Source of the DNA: Winslowiella toletana
GTDB lineage: Bacteria; Pseudomonadota; Gammaproteobacteria; Enterobacterales; Enterobacteriaceae
NCBI RefSeq assembly: GCF_017875465.1
Contig: NZ_JAGGMQ010000001.1
Span: forward strand, 3,906,001 to 3,970,000
Direction of reading: 5' to 3'
Length of the DNA stretch: 64,000 nt
The notes under the pieces are model-generated. The model ran no database searches. It was not told the origin of the DNA and worked only from the letters and a program-made list of their open reading frames with translations. Shown here piece after piece: positions 20,681 through 30,027 of this stretch. Each line of letters starts with the position of its first letter. The first letter of the stretch is position 1. Both the position numbers and the translations under genes were made by a program.

Positions 20681-21270
20681 TGTTGCGCTTTCCATACTGC
20701 GGCGAGATCCAGCACGGAAGTGGCGCCGGTTTTATCGAGAATATTCTTTTTATGGGTACTGACGGTTTTATTGCTGATATGCAGCTGTTCGGCAATTTGC
20801 AGATTCGATAAGCCACGCGCCAGCAGCGCGAGGATCTGCTGCTCTTTACTGGTCAGGTTTCCGCCTGCTGGCGCTTCTGCGATACTCAGCACCGGAAACG
20901 CCCGTTGGCCACCCAAAACCGCAAGGATTGCGGCCAGTAACTGTTCCATCGGCTGACGCTTAACGATATAGCCTGCTGCACCTGCGGCTTCGGCCATGCG
21001 CAGATACATCTTCTCTTCCTGAGCCGAATAGATTACGACTGCCTGCTGCGGATACCGATTTTTCAGTTGTTTTAGCAGCTGCAGACCATCGCTGTCCGGC
21101 AGACCAATATCAAGGATAATCAAATCCACCTGATGGTGACGCAGATAATCGCGCGCCTGCTGTTCATTACTGACGGCGTAAAGATGGAGGGGAATCGGTG
21201 AGCGACTAAGAGCGGCTTCCAGTGCAACCTGAACCAGAGGATGATCGTCGATTAACAGCAGAGTGGCCAT
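20677..21270 (-). CDS. LuxR/FixJ-type response regulator (BvgA/EvgA-like)
   Basis: 197 residues from ATG 21270 (MATLLLIDDHPLV); five more residues are possible from 21285. The receiver domain has acidic pocket D8-D9 and phospho-acceptor Asp54 (LIILDIGLP), with Lys in YIVKRQP. The C-terminal GerE-type helix-turn-helix is LTSKEQQILALLARGLSNLQIAEQLHISNKTVSTHKKNI. It is the first gene of a regulator-kinase-zitB run and shares a 4-base ATGA overlap with the kinase gene. It is surely the partner of that kinase. Confidence 0.92.
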   Translation of the reverse strand: MATLLLIDDHPLVQVALEAALSRSPIPLHLYAVSNEQQARDYLRHHQVDLIILDIGLPDSDGLQLLKQLKNRYPQQAVVIYSAQEEKMYLRMAEAAGAAGYIVKRQPMEQLLAAILAVLGGQRAFPVLSIAEAPAGGNLTSKEQQILALLARGLSNLQIAEQLHISNKTVSTHKKNILDKTGATSVLDLAAVWKAQQ

Positions 21271-21365
21271 GATGATTTCCGTCACTATTCAGGATGTTCA
21301 GCATAGCGAAGCGGGGCAGGGATGCAACAAAATCAAAGGAGAGCCGTAGCTCTCCCATTAGCGGA

Positions 21366-21704
21366 TTACTGCGTAGTACCATCAGTTTTGGTATTGACAT
21401 CAGTACCCGTGCCGGTCTCAACTTTTTTGTTAACATCCGGACACTTCCCGTCTTTACACTGGGAATTTTTATGCATTTCATCTGCCGACATTTTGTTGTG
21501 ATCGGTGGCAGAGCCGGAAGTATCACCGGTGTTGATTTTTGAGTTATCAACTTTATTTGGCGCCAGATTCTCATTAGCACCACCAGCTTTAGCGCCAGCA
21601 TCAGCCGCCTGGTTAGCAGTACCGTTGTTACCTGATGCAGCCATTGCTGCACCACTACCAAGCGTCATTGCGGCGGTGAAAAGAACGATTGCAAACTTTT
21701 TCAT
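21366..21704 (-). CDS. ybgS: Small secreted protein YbgS
   Basis: A 112-residue protein with a clear signal peptide (MKKFAIVLFTAAMTLGSGAAMA), then a low-complexity Asn/Gly/Ala/Asp-rich region. The conserved tail holds two Cys (SQCKDGKCPDVNKKV) and ends TKTDGTTQ, as in E. coli YbgS, which sits at this same place before aroG. The function is unknown and the protein is probably periplasmic. An AGGAGC ribosome site precedes the ATG. Confidence 0.88.
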   Translation of the reverse strand: MKKFAIVLFTAAMTLGSGAAMAASGNNGTANQAADAGAKAGGANENLAPNKVDNSKINTGDTSGSATDHNKMSADEMHKNSQCKDGKCPDVNKKVETGTGTDVNTKTDGTTQ

Positions 21705-21960
21705 CGTAATGCTCCTGTTAATTATTAATTAATTGTCTGACTCAACCTGAAACGGCGATTACAGTACTAAATGTAATAAAACCGAAATAAAATATCGGTT
21801 AAGAAATGCAAGCCAAACAGATATGGCGTAAATATCAATTTTTTAAGCGGTAACGTTTAAAAGTGTAGTAAACAACCCCGAAAACGCAAACTTGTGATGT
21901 CGTCCACAGGGAGAAAGTCGATTTACAGCACAACGTACACAGGCTAAATTGGTCAGGTTG

Positions 21961-21980
21961 TGCCCGGTGCGCACCGGGCA
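21961..21980. repeat. Perfect 20-bp palindrome in the aroG leader
   Basis: TGCCCGGTGCGCACCGGGCA is its own reverse complement without a spacer. It ends 20 bp before the aroG start codon in an otherwise AT-rich leader. As RNA it could form a short GC-rich hairpin close to the ribosome site; as DNA it could be an operator. Confidence 0.8.
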
Positions 21981-22000
21981 ATGAATTTAATGGACAGATT

Positions 22001-23053
22001 ATGAATTACCAGAACGATGACTTAAGAATCAAAGAGATAAAAGAACTTTTACCTCCCGTTGCACTGCTTGAAAAATTCCCGGCTACCGATAAAGCGGCTG
22101 AAACCGTCTCCCTCGCCCGTCAGGCGATTCATAATATTCTTAAAAATAAGGATGACCGTTTGCTGGTGGTGATTGGACCTTGCTCCATTCATGATACCGA
22201 AGCGGCAAAGGAGTACGGCGCACGTCTGTTAAAGCTGCGTGAAGAGCTGAGTGATTCGCTGGAAGTGGTGATGCGCGTCTATTTTGAAAAGCCGCGTACT
22301 ACTGTCGGCTGGAAAGGGTTGATCAACGACCCGTATATGGACAGTAGCTTCCAGATTAATGATGGTCTGCGTATTGCGCGTAAGCTGTTACTGGATATCA
22401 ACGACAGTGGTCTGCCTGCTGCCGGTGAGTTCCTTGATATGATTACGCCACAATATATGGCGGATCTGATGAGCTGGGGCGCAATTGGCGCGCGCACCAC
22501 TGAATCACAGGTGCATCGTGAACTGTCATCCGGTTTATCCTGCCCGGTTGGTTTTAAAAACGGCACGGATGGCACGATTAAAGTGGCGATTGACGCGATT
22601 AATGCCGCCAGCGCGCCGCACTGCTTCCTGTCTGTCACCAAATATGGTCATTCGGCGATTGTCGAAACCAGCGGTAACGGCGACTGCCATATTATTCTGC
22701 GTGGCGGTAAAGAGCCGAATTACAGCGCACATCATGTGAGCGCGGTAAAAGCGGGCCTGGAAAAAGCCGGTCTGGCGCCACAGGTGATGATTGACTTCAG
22801 CCATGCCAACAGCAGCAAACAGTTCCAGAAGCAGCTGGTGGTATCTGATGATGTGGCGCAGCAGATTGCCGGTGGTGAACAGGCGATCGTTGGCGTGATG
22901 ATCGAGAGCCATCTGGTAGAGGGTAATCAGAATCTGGATAGTGGCGAACCACTGGTGTACGGCAAAAGTGTTACCGATGCCTGTATTGGCTGGGAAGATA
23001 CTGAAACCGTACTGCGCCAGCTGGCGGCAGCGGTGAAAGCCCGTCGCGGATAA
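22001..23053 (+). CDS. aroG: Phe-sensitive DAHP synthase
   Basis: 350 residues, the same length as E. coli AroG. It joins phosphoenolpyruvate and erythrose-4-phosphate in the first step of the shikimate pathway and is feedback-inhibited by phenylalanine. The N terminus MNYQNDDLRIKEIKELLPP is nearly identical to AroG and separates it from AroF and AroH. Metal and substrate motifs are visible (GPCSIHD, KPRTTVGWKG, IDFSHANSSKQ). A good TyrR box is not evident upstream; a diverged version may lie near 21860-21890. Confidence 0.97.
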   Translation: MNYQNDDLRIKEIKELLPPVALLEKFPATDKAAETVSLARQAIHNILKNKDDRLLVVIGPCSIHDTEAAKEYGARLLKLREELSDSLEVVMRVYFEKPRTTVGWKGLINDPYMDSSFQINDGLRIARKLLLDINDSGLPAAGEFLDMITPQYMADLMSWGAIGARTTESQVHRELSSGLSCPVGFKNGTDGTIKVAIDAINAASAPHCFLSVTKYGHSAIVETSGNGDCHIILRGGKEPNYSAHHVSAVKAGLEKAGLAPQVMIDFSHANSSKQFQKQLVVSDDVAQQIAGGEQAIVGVMIESHLVEGNQNLDSGEPLVYGKSVTDACIGWEDTETVLRQLAAAVKARRG

Positions 23054-23060
23054 ATATCCA

Positions 23061-23088
23061 TACCCCCTCCCGGTTACAGGAGGGGGTA
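23061..23088. terminator. Hairpin between convergent aroG and the LtaS-like gene
   Basis: Perfect 10-bp stem TACCCCCTCC / GGAGGGGGTA with an 8-base loop. It lies 7 bp after the aroG stop and 4 bp before the 3' end of the opposite gene, so it may serve both directions. T runs on either side are weak. Confidence 0.7.
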
Positions 23089-23092
23089 GTAT

Positions 23093-25156
23093 TTAGCCGT
23101 TTGACTGCTGACCAGTCGGTCGGGGATCGGTCAGATTGTTACTTTTGCCCAGAACCTGGCGATTTAACTGCCACCACAACAGATCGGTAAAGGCACCCCA
23201 GCGATGACACAGCTCTTGCTGTGTTGCATTCATAGGTTCAGGATCACCAAGCAGTAAACCACTCTGCGTTTTCCAGGGGCGGAATTCGGTTTTCCCTTTC
23301 AGTAAACACGCGCCTTCAGCGGTAATTGCCACCTCGGGGTTATAACCCTGGCACCAGGTACTATCCAGCGTCCTGGCCAGTAAGTTGCAGCCGGTACGAT
23401 AATATACCGTATCTGACAGACTGAGCTGATAAAGTGTTGGCAGAATATCTTTATGACTGCCCAGCCTGTTAGCATCAAAAAAACTGTTATGACGATAGGT
23501 TGGTGGAACATAAATATAAAATGGTACAGCGTGGCCCAGAACCAGTTCCTCGGGATCAGGATAACCAATACTGCGAATATTATGGTCGCCAGTGGCAACG
23601 ATAATCGTCTTTGATCCTAACGAATTATTCTCTTTCACGTTGCTGATAAACTGGCCTAAATAATCGTTACTGTAGCGTAAGGTATTCATCACTTCTTGCA
23701 GTTCATCGCCGGACGCCAGATTTTTTAAACGATTTTTCTCTTTATCGGTTAAATAAAAAGTCGTTTTATTATAACCAGCAGGCGTTCTGTAAGGCGGGTG
23801 ATGAGTGGTCGACATCGCCATAATAAACACATGTTCGCCTTTTTTATCCGCTTCCTGCAGACGCTCTTCTATATAACGGAACATATATTCATCCGGCACT
23901 CCCCATGTTGCTATCTGAGCGGAAGGGTAGCGCTTTTTTAGTCCGTTTTGCTCGATAAACTCACTGACGCCCAGCTGAGGAAGGAACTGATTAATATTAT
24001 GCCACGCACCATTGCCGGAAGTAACATATATAATTTTATAACCGTTAGCGAGGAAAGGTTTAAACATATTGCTGGCAAAGTCAGTAGTCTGGGCGCTGGA
24101 CTGGCCAATGCTGCTCATCGGGCTTCGCACAAAGAATCGGCTCAGGGTATCAATGGTGCCATCCCCTTCGGAAATAAACCGGTCAAAGTGCCAGTCTGAC
24201 TGCCAGTGTTGCCGCAGAGCTCCGAAGAGATCCCGATCGCTTCGATCATAGCTTGCAAGGTCATACCCCATACTTTCCATTACCGCCAGTACCACATGGG
24301 GAGGATTGTTTTTCGCCGTCGGGTTTAGATCGGTTTTAGCCATAAACGGTAGCAGGCTGGCCGGTGTAGGTTGTTGCAGAAAACGGCTTAAAAGTTTCGC
24401 GCCTTCTTCATCCGTCGCTTCCGCAAAATGGTTGCTTTTTGCATGGGCCTTGAAAGCCCAGTCAAGTGCAATCAGGCCATTAGGTGTCAGCATATTAAGC
24501 AGTTTTATTTCGGAGACCTGAGCATCATCCTGGCGTAAAGGAAAAGTGCCGAGGGAACCACGCATGCCGGCAAAACAGGTAAAAAGTATTATTAACGTAG
24601 AGATGATCGATACTGGCAGATTACTGTTACGCACTTGTCGGCTGTTAAGCCAATGTTGCCAGTAACGATAACCAAAGAATGCCATAACCGCGAATATTCC
24701 GAGGGAGAGCAGCGCGCGAATCACCGGATAGTCTGCCCATATGGTGCTTAATACAGCAACAGTATCATCTTCAACTAAACCGAAGATAAAGATATCAATA
24801 AAACGATCAAAGGTGGCATAGTAGAAAACGTTCACCACGGTCAGAGTGGCGATAACCAGGCTCAGAAACGTCGCCAGCCAGGGCCAAAAACGTTGCCAGA
24901 GATAAAACCCACGGTTGTTTATGGCAACAACGGCAGCGATCAATAAACAAGGAACGAACAGCAAACTGGCGATACGAATATCGAACAGGGTTCCCGTCCA
25001 GAACATTCTTTTTATATCCTGAGAAACATCAGCCAGCGTTTCTGATGTTCCATAGGTGAATAGCAGATAAATCCTTCCCAAAGCCTGGATAACGACAGCT
25101 AAAAGCCAGGGTAATAATAAGGCAGTAAATATTTGCCGCAATCGATAAAACCACAT
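23093..25156 (-). CDS. LtaS/OpgB-like sulfatase-fold membrane transferase
   Basis: 687 residues. About five N-terminal helices (within residues 8-200) are followed by a periplasmic alkaline-phosphatase-fold domain. Expected metal and catalytic residues are present: E294 (AVMESMGYDL), nucleophile Thr334 (EGDGTIDTL), and D524-H525 (VATGDHNIRS). Such enzymes move phosphoglycerol or phosphoethanolamine onto envelope glycans or lipids; which substrate applies here cannot be read from the sequence. The gene stands alone between aroG and gpmA, which are neighbours in E. coli. Confidence 0.85.
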   Translation of the reverse strand: MWFYRLRQIFTALLLPWLLAVVIQALGRIYLLFTYGTSETLADVSQDIKRMFWTGTLFDIRIASLLFVPCLLIAAVVAINNRGFYLWQRFWPWLATFLSLVIATLTVVNVFYYATFDRFIDIFIFGLVEDDTVAVLSTIWADYPVIRALLSLGIFAVMAFFGYRYWQHWLNSRQVRNSNLPVSIISTLIILFTCFAGMRGSLGTFPLRQDDAQVSEIKLLNMLTPNGLIALDWAFKAHAKSNHFAEATDEEGAKLLSRFLQQPTPASLLPFMAKTDLNPTAKNNPPHVVLAVMESMGYDLASYDRSDRDLFGALRQHWQSDWHFDRFISEGDGTIDTLSRFFVRSPMSSIGQSSAQTTDFASNMFKPFLANGYKIIYVTSGNGAWHNINQFLPQLGVSEFIEQNGLKKRYPSAQIATWGVPDEYMFRYIEERLQEADKKGEHVFIMAMSTTHHPPYRTPAGYNKTTFYLTDKEKNRLKNLASGDELQEVMNTLRYSNDYLGQFISNVKENNSLGSKTIIVATGDHNIRSIGYPDPEELVLGHAVPFYIYVPPTYRHNSFFDANRLGSHKDILPTLYQLSLSDTVYYRTGCNLLARTLDSTWCQGYNPEVAITAEGACLLKGKTEFRPWKTQSGLLLGDPEPMNATQQELCHRWGAFTDLLWWQLNRQVLGKSNNLTDPRPTGQQSNG

Positions 25157-25539
25157 AAAACCTTCTTATTAATAAAGTGAACAGACACCCGCAGGGCGTA
25201 GCCACGGCAGGTGAAATTAATGCAGGTTATTAATTAAATGATTAATGATATTAACTAGTGATATCTTTTCAGTTTTTTATTTCAGGTGGTGAATGCCTTT
25301 GGCGAGATAAATTAACCCGGCATCAGACCTCAGCCAGCCCGAACTGGCATATATTACCCAGGTAATAACGCTTTTCCAGTGTGAGTCTCTTTTTCTTAAT
25401 ACCTGGTTTGGATAGCGTTTAAAAAGATATTAATGTTTTCTGACGTGTTGTTTTAATCAGAATAAATAAAATAATAAGCAGGCATCTGTATTACATCACG
25501 AGGCTAAGGGGAGGGTTATGGAAGCTCAACATTGCAGGC
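25157..25539. other. AT-rich gap without a gene
   Basis: No supported gene. The part next to 25157 (AT-rich, TTAATTAAATGATTAATG) probably holds the promoter of the leftward LtaS-like gene. I see no repeat or transposon end. Confidence 0.5.
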
Positions 25540-25583
25540 AAAAAAATACCCGCTAACGCACTGGCGAACCAGACTTTAGCGGG
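25540..25583 (-). terminator. Intrinsic terminator of gpmA
   Basis: Read on the minus strand: stem CCCGCTAA / TTAGCGGG with a 19-base loop, followed by a T-rich run (ATTTTTTT). It lies 22 bp after the gpmA stop. Confidence 0.82.
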
Positions 25584-25604
25584 CATGTTATCAGACGAAA
25601 TTTA

Positions 25605-26357
25605 TTACTTCGCTTTACCCTGGTTTGCTACGGCTGCCGCTTTCGCAGCAATCTCATCAGCATCACCCAGATAGTAGCGTTTCAGCGGTTTAAAGTTCTC
25701 GTCGAACTCATACACCAGCGGAACACCGGTAGGGATATTCAGCTCAAGAATTTCATCTTCGCTCAGGTTATCCAGGTATTTTACCAGCGCGCGCAGAGAG
25801 TTACCGTGCGCAGCAACGATGACACGCTCGCCGCTTTTAATGCGTGGCAGAATGCTTTCGTTCCAGTAAGGGATAACGCGATCGATGGTCAGCGCCAGAC
25901 TTTCGGTCAGCGGCAGCTCAGCGTCGGTCAGTTTTGCGTAACGTGGATCGTGTCCAGGGAAACGCTCATCTTCACGGGTCAGCTCTGGTGGGGTGATGGC
26001 AAAGCCACGACGCCACTGCTTAACCTGCTCGTCGCCGTATTTCTCAGCGGTTTCAGCTTTATTCAGACCCTGCAGCGCACCGTAGTGACGCTCATTCAGC
26101 TTCCATGATTTTTCAGTTGGCAGCCAGGCCTGATCCAGTTCGTCGAGAACGTTCCACAGGGTGTGGATGGCACGTTTCAGCACGGAGGTGTAAGCAAAAT
26201 CGAAAGCAAAGCCTTCTTTTTTCAGCAGTTCGCCTGCTGCTTTGGCTTCAGTACGACCTTTATCGGACAGATCAACATCGTACCATCCGGTGAAGCGGTT
26301 TTCGTTGTTCCACTGGCTTTCGCCGTGACGCACCAGAACCAGCTTAGTTACAGCCAT
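25605..26357 (-). CDS. gpmA: 2,3-bisphosphoglycerate-dependent phosphoglycerate mutase
   Basis: 250 residues as in E. coli. The phospho-His is H11 in [10 protein letters not shown]. It interconverts 3- and 2-phosphoglycerate in glycolysis. A strong ribosome site (AAGGAGTT) precedes the ATG, in line with high expression. It is a single-gene unit with its own terminator. Confidence 0.98.
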   Translation of the reverse strand: MAVTKLVLVRHGESQWNNENRFTGWYDVDLSDKGRTEAKAAGELLKKEGFAFDFAYTSVLKRAIHTLWNVLDELDQAWLPTEKSWKLNERHYGALQGLNKAETAEKYGDEQVKQWRRGFAITPPELTREDERFPGHDPRYAKLTDAELPLTESLALTIDRVIPYWNESILPRIKSGERVIVAAHGNSLRALVKYLDNLSEDEILELNIPTGVPLVYEFDENFKPLKRYYLGDADEIAAKAAAVANQGKAK

Positions 26358-26515
26358 AGCTTAACTCCTTAATAATCTGACAGTTCTATGATATCGATTA
26401 TCATGATATTGCCGAAAATTGCCCGCTTCGACAATCTGATATCCCTCTACCATAGCGGAAATCTGGGCACGGCGTAAGCCTGGGACGTACGCAGTGCGCG
26501 TTTTTCAGGCTGATG

Positions 26516-27565
26516 TTAACAGGCGGTCAGCGTATAGCGCGTAACTGACTGATACGTTTCACCAGGCTGTAACCAGCAGTTAACCTGTGGCCATTCCGCA
26601 TGGTTCGGTGAGTCCGGCAGGAACTCACTTTCCAGCGCGATGCCCTGAAAGGCAGTATAGCTGCCCTGTTCGCGGGCGGGCGTGCCATCCAGATAGTTGC
26701 CCGAATAGAACTGCAAGGCCGGTGCGGCGGTCTGCACTGTGAGCTGCAGTTTGCCATCCGCAGACCACAGCTGCGCGGCAGGCTGGCTGACATCGCCCTT
26801 TGTATTGAGTAAAAAGGCGTGGTCGTAGCCTTTCACCGCGCGCTGATCGTCATCCTGCAGGAACTCGTCGGCCACCACTTTCGGCTGGCGAAAATCAAAA
26901 CTGTTCCCGGTCACCGGTTTTAAATCTGCACCATTTTTTCCTGAGTACGGGATGCCGTTACTGTCCACCGGCAGATAGTAATCCGCCAGCAGTTGCAGGC
27001 GATGCTGACGCGCATCGCCATGCTCTGCATCCAGATTAAAATAGGCGTGGTTGGTGAGATTGACCGGGCAGGGCTGATCAACCTGCGCATGGTACTCAAT
27101 CGACAGGCAGTTGTTATCATCCAGGCGGTAGCGCACCGAAGCCAGCAGATTGCCGGGGAAACCCTGGTCACCGTCTGGCGAGTTAATCTGATAATGCACT
27201 TCGCTTTCGCTCTGGCTGACAATCTGCCAGCGGCGTTTATCAAAGCCTTCCGGGCCGCCGTGCAGCTGATGATCGCCCTGATTGGCCACCAGCTGGATAT
27301 CGCCCTGTTGCAGCCGGGCATTGGCGATACGATTAGCGTAACGTCCGACGGTGGCGCCCAGATAGGCGGTCTGATGGAGATAATCTGACGGCGTGGCGCA
27401 GCCCAGCAGCGCTTCGCGTACGCTGCCGTCTTTCATTGGCACGCGTGCCGAAAGCCAGGTGGCGCCCCAGTCCATAAAGGTCACCACCATACCGTGCTGA
27501 TTGCGCAGCACGGTAACGCGCCACGGCTGACCATCAGGGGCATGGGATTGAGGTTGGTTTAGCAC
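26516..27565 (-). CDS. galM: Galactose mutarotase (aldose 1-epimerase)
   Basis: 349 residues, similar to E. coli GalM (346). It interconverts alpha and beta anomers of galactose. Family segments include [32 protein letters not shown] and the catalytic Glu in [13 protein letters not shown]. Its start overlaps the galK stop by 7 bp. It is the last gene of the galTKM operon. Confidence 0.96.
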   Translation of the reverse strand: MLNQPQSHAPDGQPWRVTVLRNQHGMVVTFMDWGATWLSARVPMKDGSVREALLGCATPSDYLHQTAYLGATVGRYANRIANARLQQGDIQLVANQGDHQLHGGPEGFDKRRWQIVSQSESEVHYQINSPDGDQGFPGNLLASVRYRLDDNNCLSIEYHAQVDQPCPVNLTNHAYFNLDAEHGDARQHRLQLLADYYLPVDSNGIPYSGKNGADLKPVTGNSFDFRQPKVVADEFLQDDDQRAVKGYDHAFLLNTKGDVSQPAAQLWSADGKLQLTVQTAAPALQFYSGNYLDGTPAREQGSYTAFQGIALESEFLPDSPNHAEWPQVNCWLQPGETYQSVTRYTLTAC

Positions 27566-28707
27566 AGGCCTGCCCCCTCTGAAGCTTTACAGACATAGAA
27601 GGTCTCTTTAATGCCGGATTTGGCTTCATACTGCTCAGCCACCGCCGCTTTGACGCTGTCGACCAGATCAAATGGCATCAGCGCGACGATACAGCCGCCA
27701 AAGCCGCCGCCGGTCATCCGCACGCCGCCCTGATCGCCGATAACGGCTTTTACGATCTCAACCAGCGTATCAATCGGCGGTACGGTGATTTCAAAGTCAT
27801 CGCGCATTGAGGCATGGGATTCCGCCATCAGCACGCCCATCCGCGCCAGATCGCCTTTACTGAGCGCATCGGCGGCTTCCAGAGTACGGGCGTTTTCGCT
27901 CAGTACGTGGCGCACGCGTTTTGCCACTTCCGGCTCCAGCTGCTGCTCACGCGCGTTAAACTCGGCCAGCTCAACGTCACGCAGTGAGCTTTTGCTGAAG
28001 AAGCGCGCACCGGCTTCACACTGCTGGCGACGGGTATTGTATTCGCTGCCGACCAGGCTGCGGCGGAAGTTGGAGTTAATGATCACCACCGCAATCTCTT
28101 CCGGCATTGGCACCGGACGGGTGCCCAGCGTACGGCAATCCAGCAGCATCGCATGATCCTGCTTGCCCAGCGCGGAGATCAGCTGATCCATAATGCCGCA
28201 GTTACAGCCGACAAACTGGTTCTCTGCTTCCTGACCGTTAAGGGCAATTGCGGCGCCGTCCAGCGGCAGCTGATAGAGCTGCTGGATCACCGTGCCGACC
28301 GCCACTTCCAGCGACGCCGACGAACTGAGACCGGCGCCCTGCGGCACATTGCCGCTGATCACCATATCCACGCCGCCAAAGTCGCTGTTGCGCTGCTGCA
28401 GATGTTTCACCACGCCACGCACGTAGTTGGCCCACATCTTGTCCTGCAGGCTGTCAATCGGCTGATCCAGCGAGAAGATATCCTGCTGGTTATCGTAATC
28501 GACCGCCACCACGCGCACCTGACGATCGTCGCGTCTGGCGCAGCTGATTACCGTCTGATAATCAATGGCGCACGGCAGCACAAAGCCGTCGTTGTAATCG
28601 GTATGCTCGCCAATCAGATTAACGCGGCCAGGCGCCTGAATCGCATGGGTTGGCTGATAGCCAAACGCCTGACTGAAGATCTGTTGGGTATGGGTCTTTA
28701 AGCTCAT
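27559..28707 (-). CDS. galK: Galactokinase
   Basis: 382 residues, the E. coli length. GHMP kinase that makes galactose-1-phosphate. The galactose signature [16 protein letters not shown] and the ATP-binding glycine/serine loop [13 protein letters not shown] are present. Its start overlaps the galT stop by four bases (ATGA). Confidence 0.98.
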   Translation of the reverse strand: MSLKTHTQQIFSQAFGYQPTHAIQAPGRVNLIGEHTDYNDGFVLPCAIDYQTVISCARRDDRQVRVVAVDYDNQQDIFSLDQPIDSLQDKMWANYVRGVVKHLQQRNSDFGGVDMVISGNVPQGAGLSSSASLEVAVGTVIQQLYQLPLDGAAIALNGQEAENQFVGCNCGIMDQLISALGKQDHAMLLDCRTLGTRPVPMPEEIAVVIINSNFRRSLVGSEYNTRRQQCEAGARFFSKSSLRDVELAEFNAREQQLEPEVAKRVRHVLSENARTLEAADALSKGDLARMGVLMAESHASMRDDFEITVPPIDTLVEIVKAVIGDQGGVRMTGGGFGGCIVALMPFDLVDSVKAAVAEQYEAKSGIKETFYVCKASEGAGLC

Positions 28708-29756
28708 TGTGATGCTCCGTTCTGGCGGAAATGAATATCGCTGACAGAACGCAGACGTTCAGCCGCCTGTTCCGCCGTTAAGTCCCGCTGGGTTTCTGCC
28801 AGCATTTCATAACCGACCATAAATTTACGTACGGTCGCCGAACGCAGCAGCGGGGGATAGAAGTGGGCATGTAACTGCCAGTGTTCGTTCTCTTCGCCAT
28901 TAAACGGCGCGCCGTGCCAGCCCATCGAGTAGGGGAAAGAGCACTGGAACAGGTTGTCGTAGCGACTGGTGAGTTTTTTTAGCGCCAGCGCCAGATCCTG
29001 ACGTTGCGCATCGGTCAGATCGACCAGGCGTTTAACCGCTGCTTTTGGCAGCAGCAGGGTTTCAAATGGCCATGCTGCCCACCAGGGCACCACCGCCAGC
29101 CAGTGTTCGGTTTCCACGACCGTACGGCTGCCATCTTTTAGCTCACGCGCGGTGTAATCCACCAGCATCGCGGAGCCATGCTGCTGCCAGTAACGACGTT
29201 GCAAATCGTCTTCGCGTTTAATTTCATTCGGCAGGAAGCTGTTAGCCCACACCTGGCCGTGCGGATGTGGATTCGAGCAGCCCATCGCCGCCCCTTTATT
29301 CTCAAACACCTGCACCCACGGATAGTGCTGACCGAGGTCGGCGGTCTGTTCCTGCCAGGTGCGCACCACCTGCTCCAGCGCCGACAGCGACAGCTCCGGC
29401 AACGTTTTGCTGTGATCCGGTGAGAAGCAGATCACCCGGCTGGTGCCGCGTGCGCTCTCACAACGCATCAGCAGATCGTCACTCTGCGGCGCATCCGGCG
29501 TATCGGTCATCAGCGCGGCGAAGTCGTTGGTAAACACATAAGTATGGGTATAGTCCGGATTTTTATCACCGGTTACCCGGGTATTGCCCGGACATAAAAA
29601 GCAGTCAGGATCGTGCGCCGGTAACTGTTCCTGCGCCGGGGTTTCCTGCGCGCCTTGCCATGGGCGTTTGGCGCGATGCGGAGAAACCAGTACCCACTGA
29701 TCGGACAGCGGGTTGTAACGGCGATGCGGATGATCAACCGGATTAAATTTTTCCAT
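28704..29756 (-). CDS. galT: Galactose-1-phosphate uridylyltransferase
   Basis: 350 residues (E. coli 348). It exchanges UMP between UDP-glucose and galactose-1-phosphate. The active-site motif is [10 protein letters not shown] with the nucleophilic His; zinc-site segments (DCFLCPGN) are also seen. Here galT is the first gene of the operon: the galE gene that precedes it in E. coli is missing, and a 271-bp gap with two GalR-type operators lies in its place. Confidence 0.98.
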   Translation of the reverse strand: MEKFNPVDHPHRRYNPLSDQWVLVSPHRAKRPWQGAQETPAQEQLPAHDPDCFLCPGNTRVTGDKNPDYTHTYVFTNDFAALMTDTPDAPQSDDLLMRCESARGTSRVICFSPDHSKTLPELSLSALEQVVRTWQEQTADLGQHYPWVQVFENKGAAMGCSNPHPHGQVWANSFLPNEIKREDDLQRRYWQQHGSAMLVDYTARELKDGSRTVVETEHWLAVVPWWAAWPFETLLLPKAAVKRLVDLTDAQRQDLALALKKLTSRYDNLFQCSFPYSMGWHGAPFNGEENEHWQLHAHFYPPLLRSATVRKFMVGYEMLAETQRDLTAEQAAERLRSVSDIHFRQNGASQ

Positions 29757-29845
29757 GTTCAGTCCTGATAACCTTTTAAAGCAAAGAGAGTCTGGATAAA
29801 AAGTAGCACAATGGCGGCCACGAAAGCGTGATCGAGTCTGAATAA

Positions 29846-29861
29846 ATGGAATCGTTTACAC
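29846..29861 (-). promoter_or_regulatory. GalR/GalS operator, OE-like
   Basis: On the minus strand the site reads GTGTAAACGATTCCAT, which differs from the E. coli external gal operator (GTGTAAACGATTCCAC, from memory) only in the last base. It lies 90 bp upstream of galT; an extended -10-like TGTGCTACTTT follows about 30 bp further downstream, similar to the E. coli gal promoter layout. Confidence 0.8.
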
Positions 29862-29933
29862 AAGCTGAATATTCTTACTTATCAGACCAGGTGGCGGTGG
29901 ATGAATATAACCCAACACAAAATGGGTTTAAAA

Positions 29934-29949
29934 GTGGTAGCGGTTACAT
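29934..29949. promoter_or_regulatory. Second GalR/GalS operator, OI-like
   Basis: GTGGTAGCGGTTACAT on the plus strand equals the E. coli internal gal operator as I remember it. In E. coli that site lies inside galE; here it lies upstream of the promoter and reads on the opposite strand, 88 bp centre to centre from the other operator. A pair of sites could support GalR looping. Confidence 0.65.
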
Positions 29950-30027
29950 TATTGCGCAAGCGTACTTAAGCTTGCGGAGAGTGGGGAAGATGGCTGGCCA
30001 ATAATCTGTCGACCAGCCTGACAGCGC

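Noticed and set aside
21840..21900. TyrR box before aroG
   Set aside because: Only a diverged resemblance to the E. coli site; no TGTAAA-N6-TTTACA pattern could be aligned.
25518..25556. 13-codon frame with a GGGGAGGG site (possible leader peptide)
   Set aside because: It is followed by no gene on the same strand and its end lies in the gpmA terminator.
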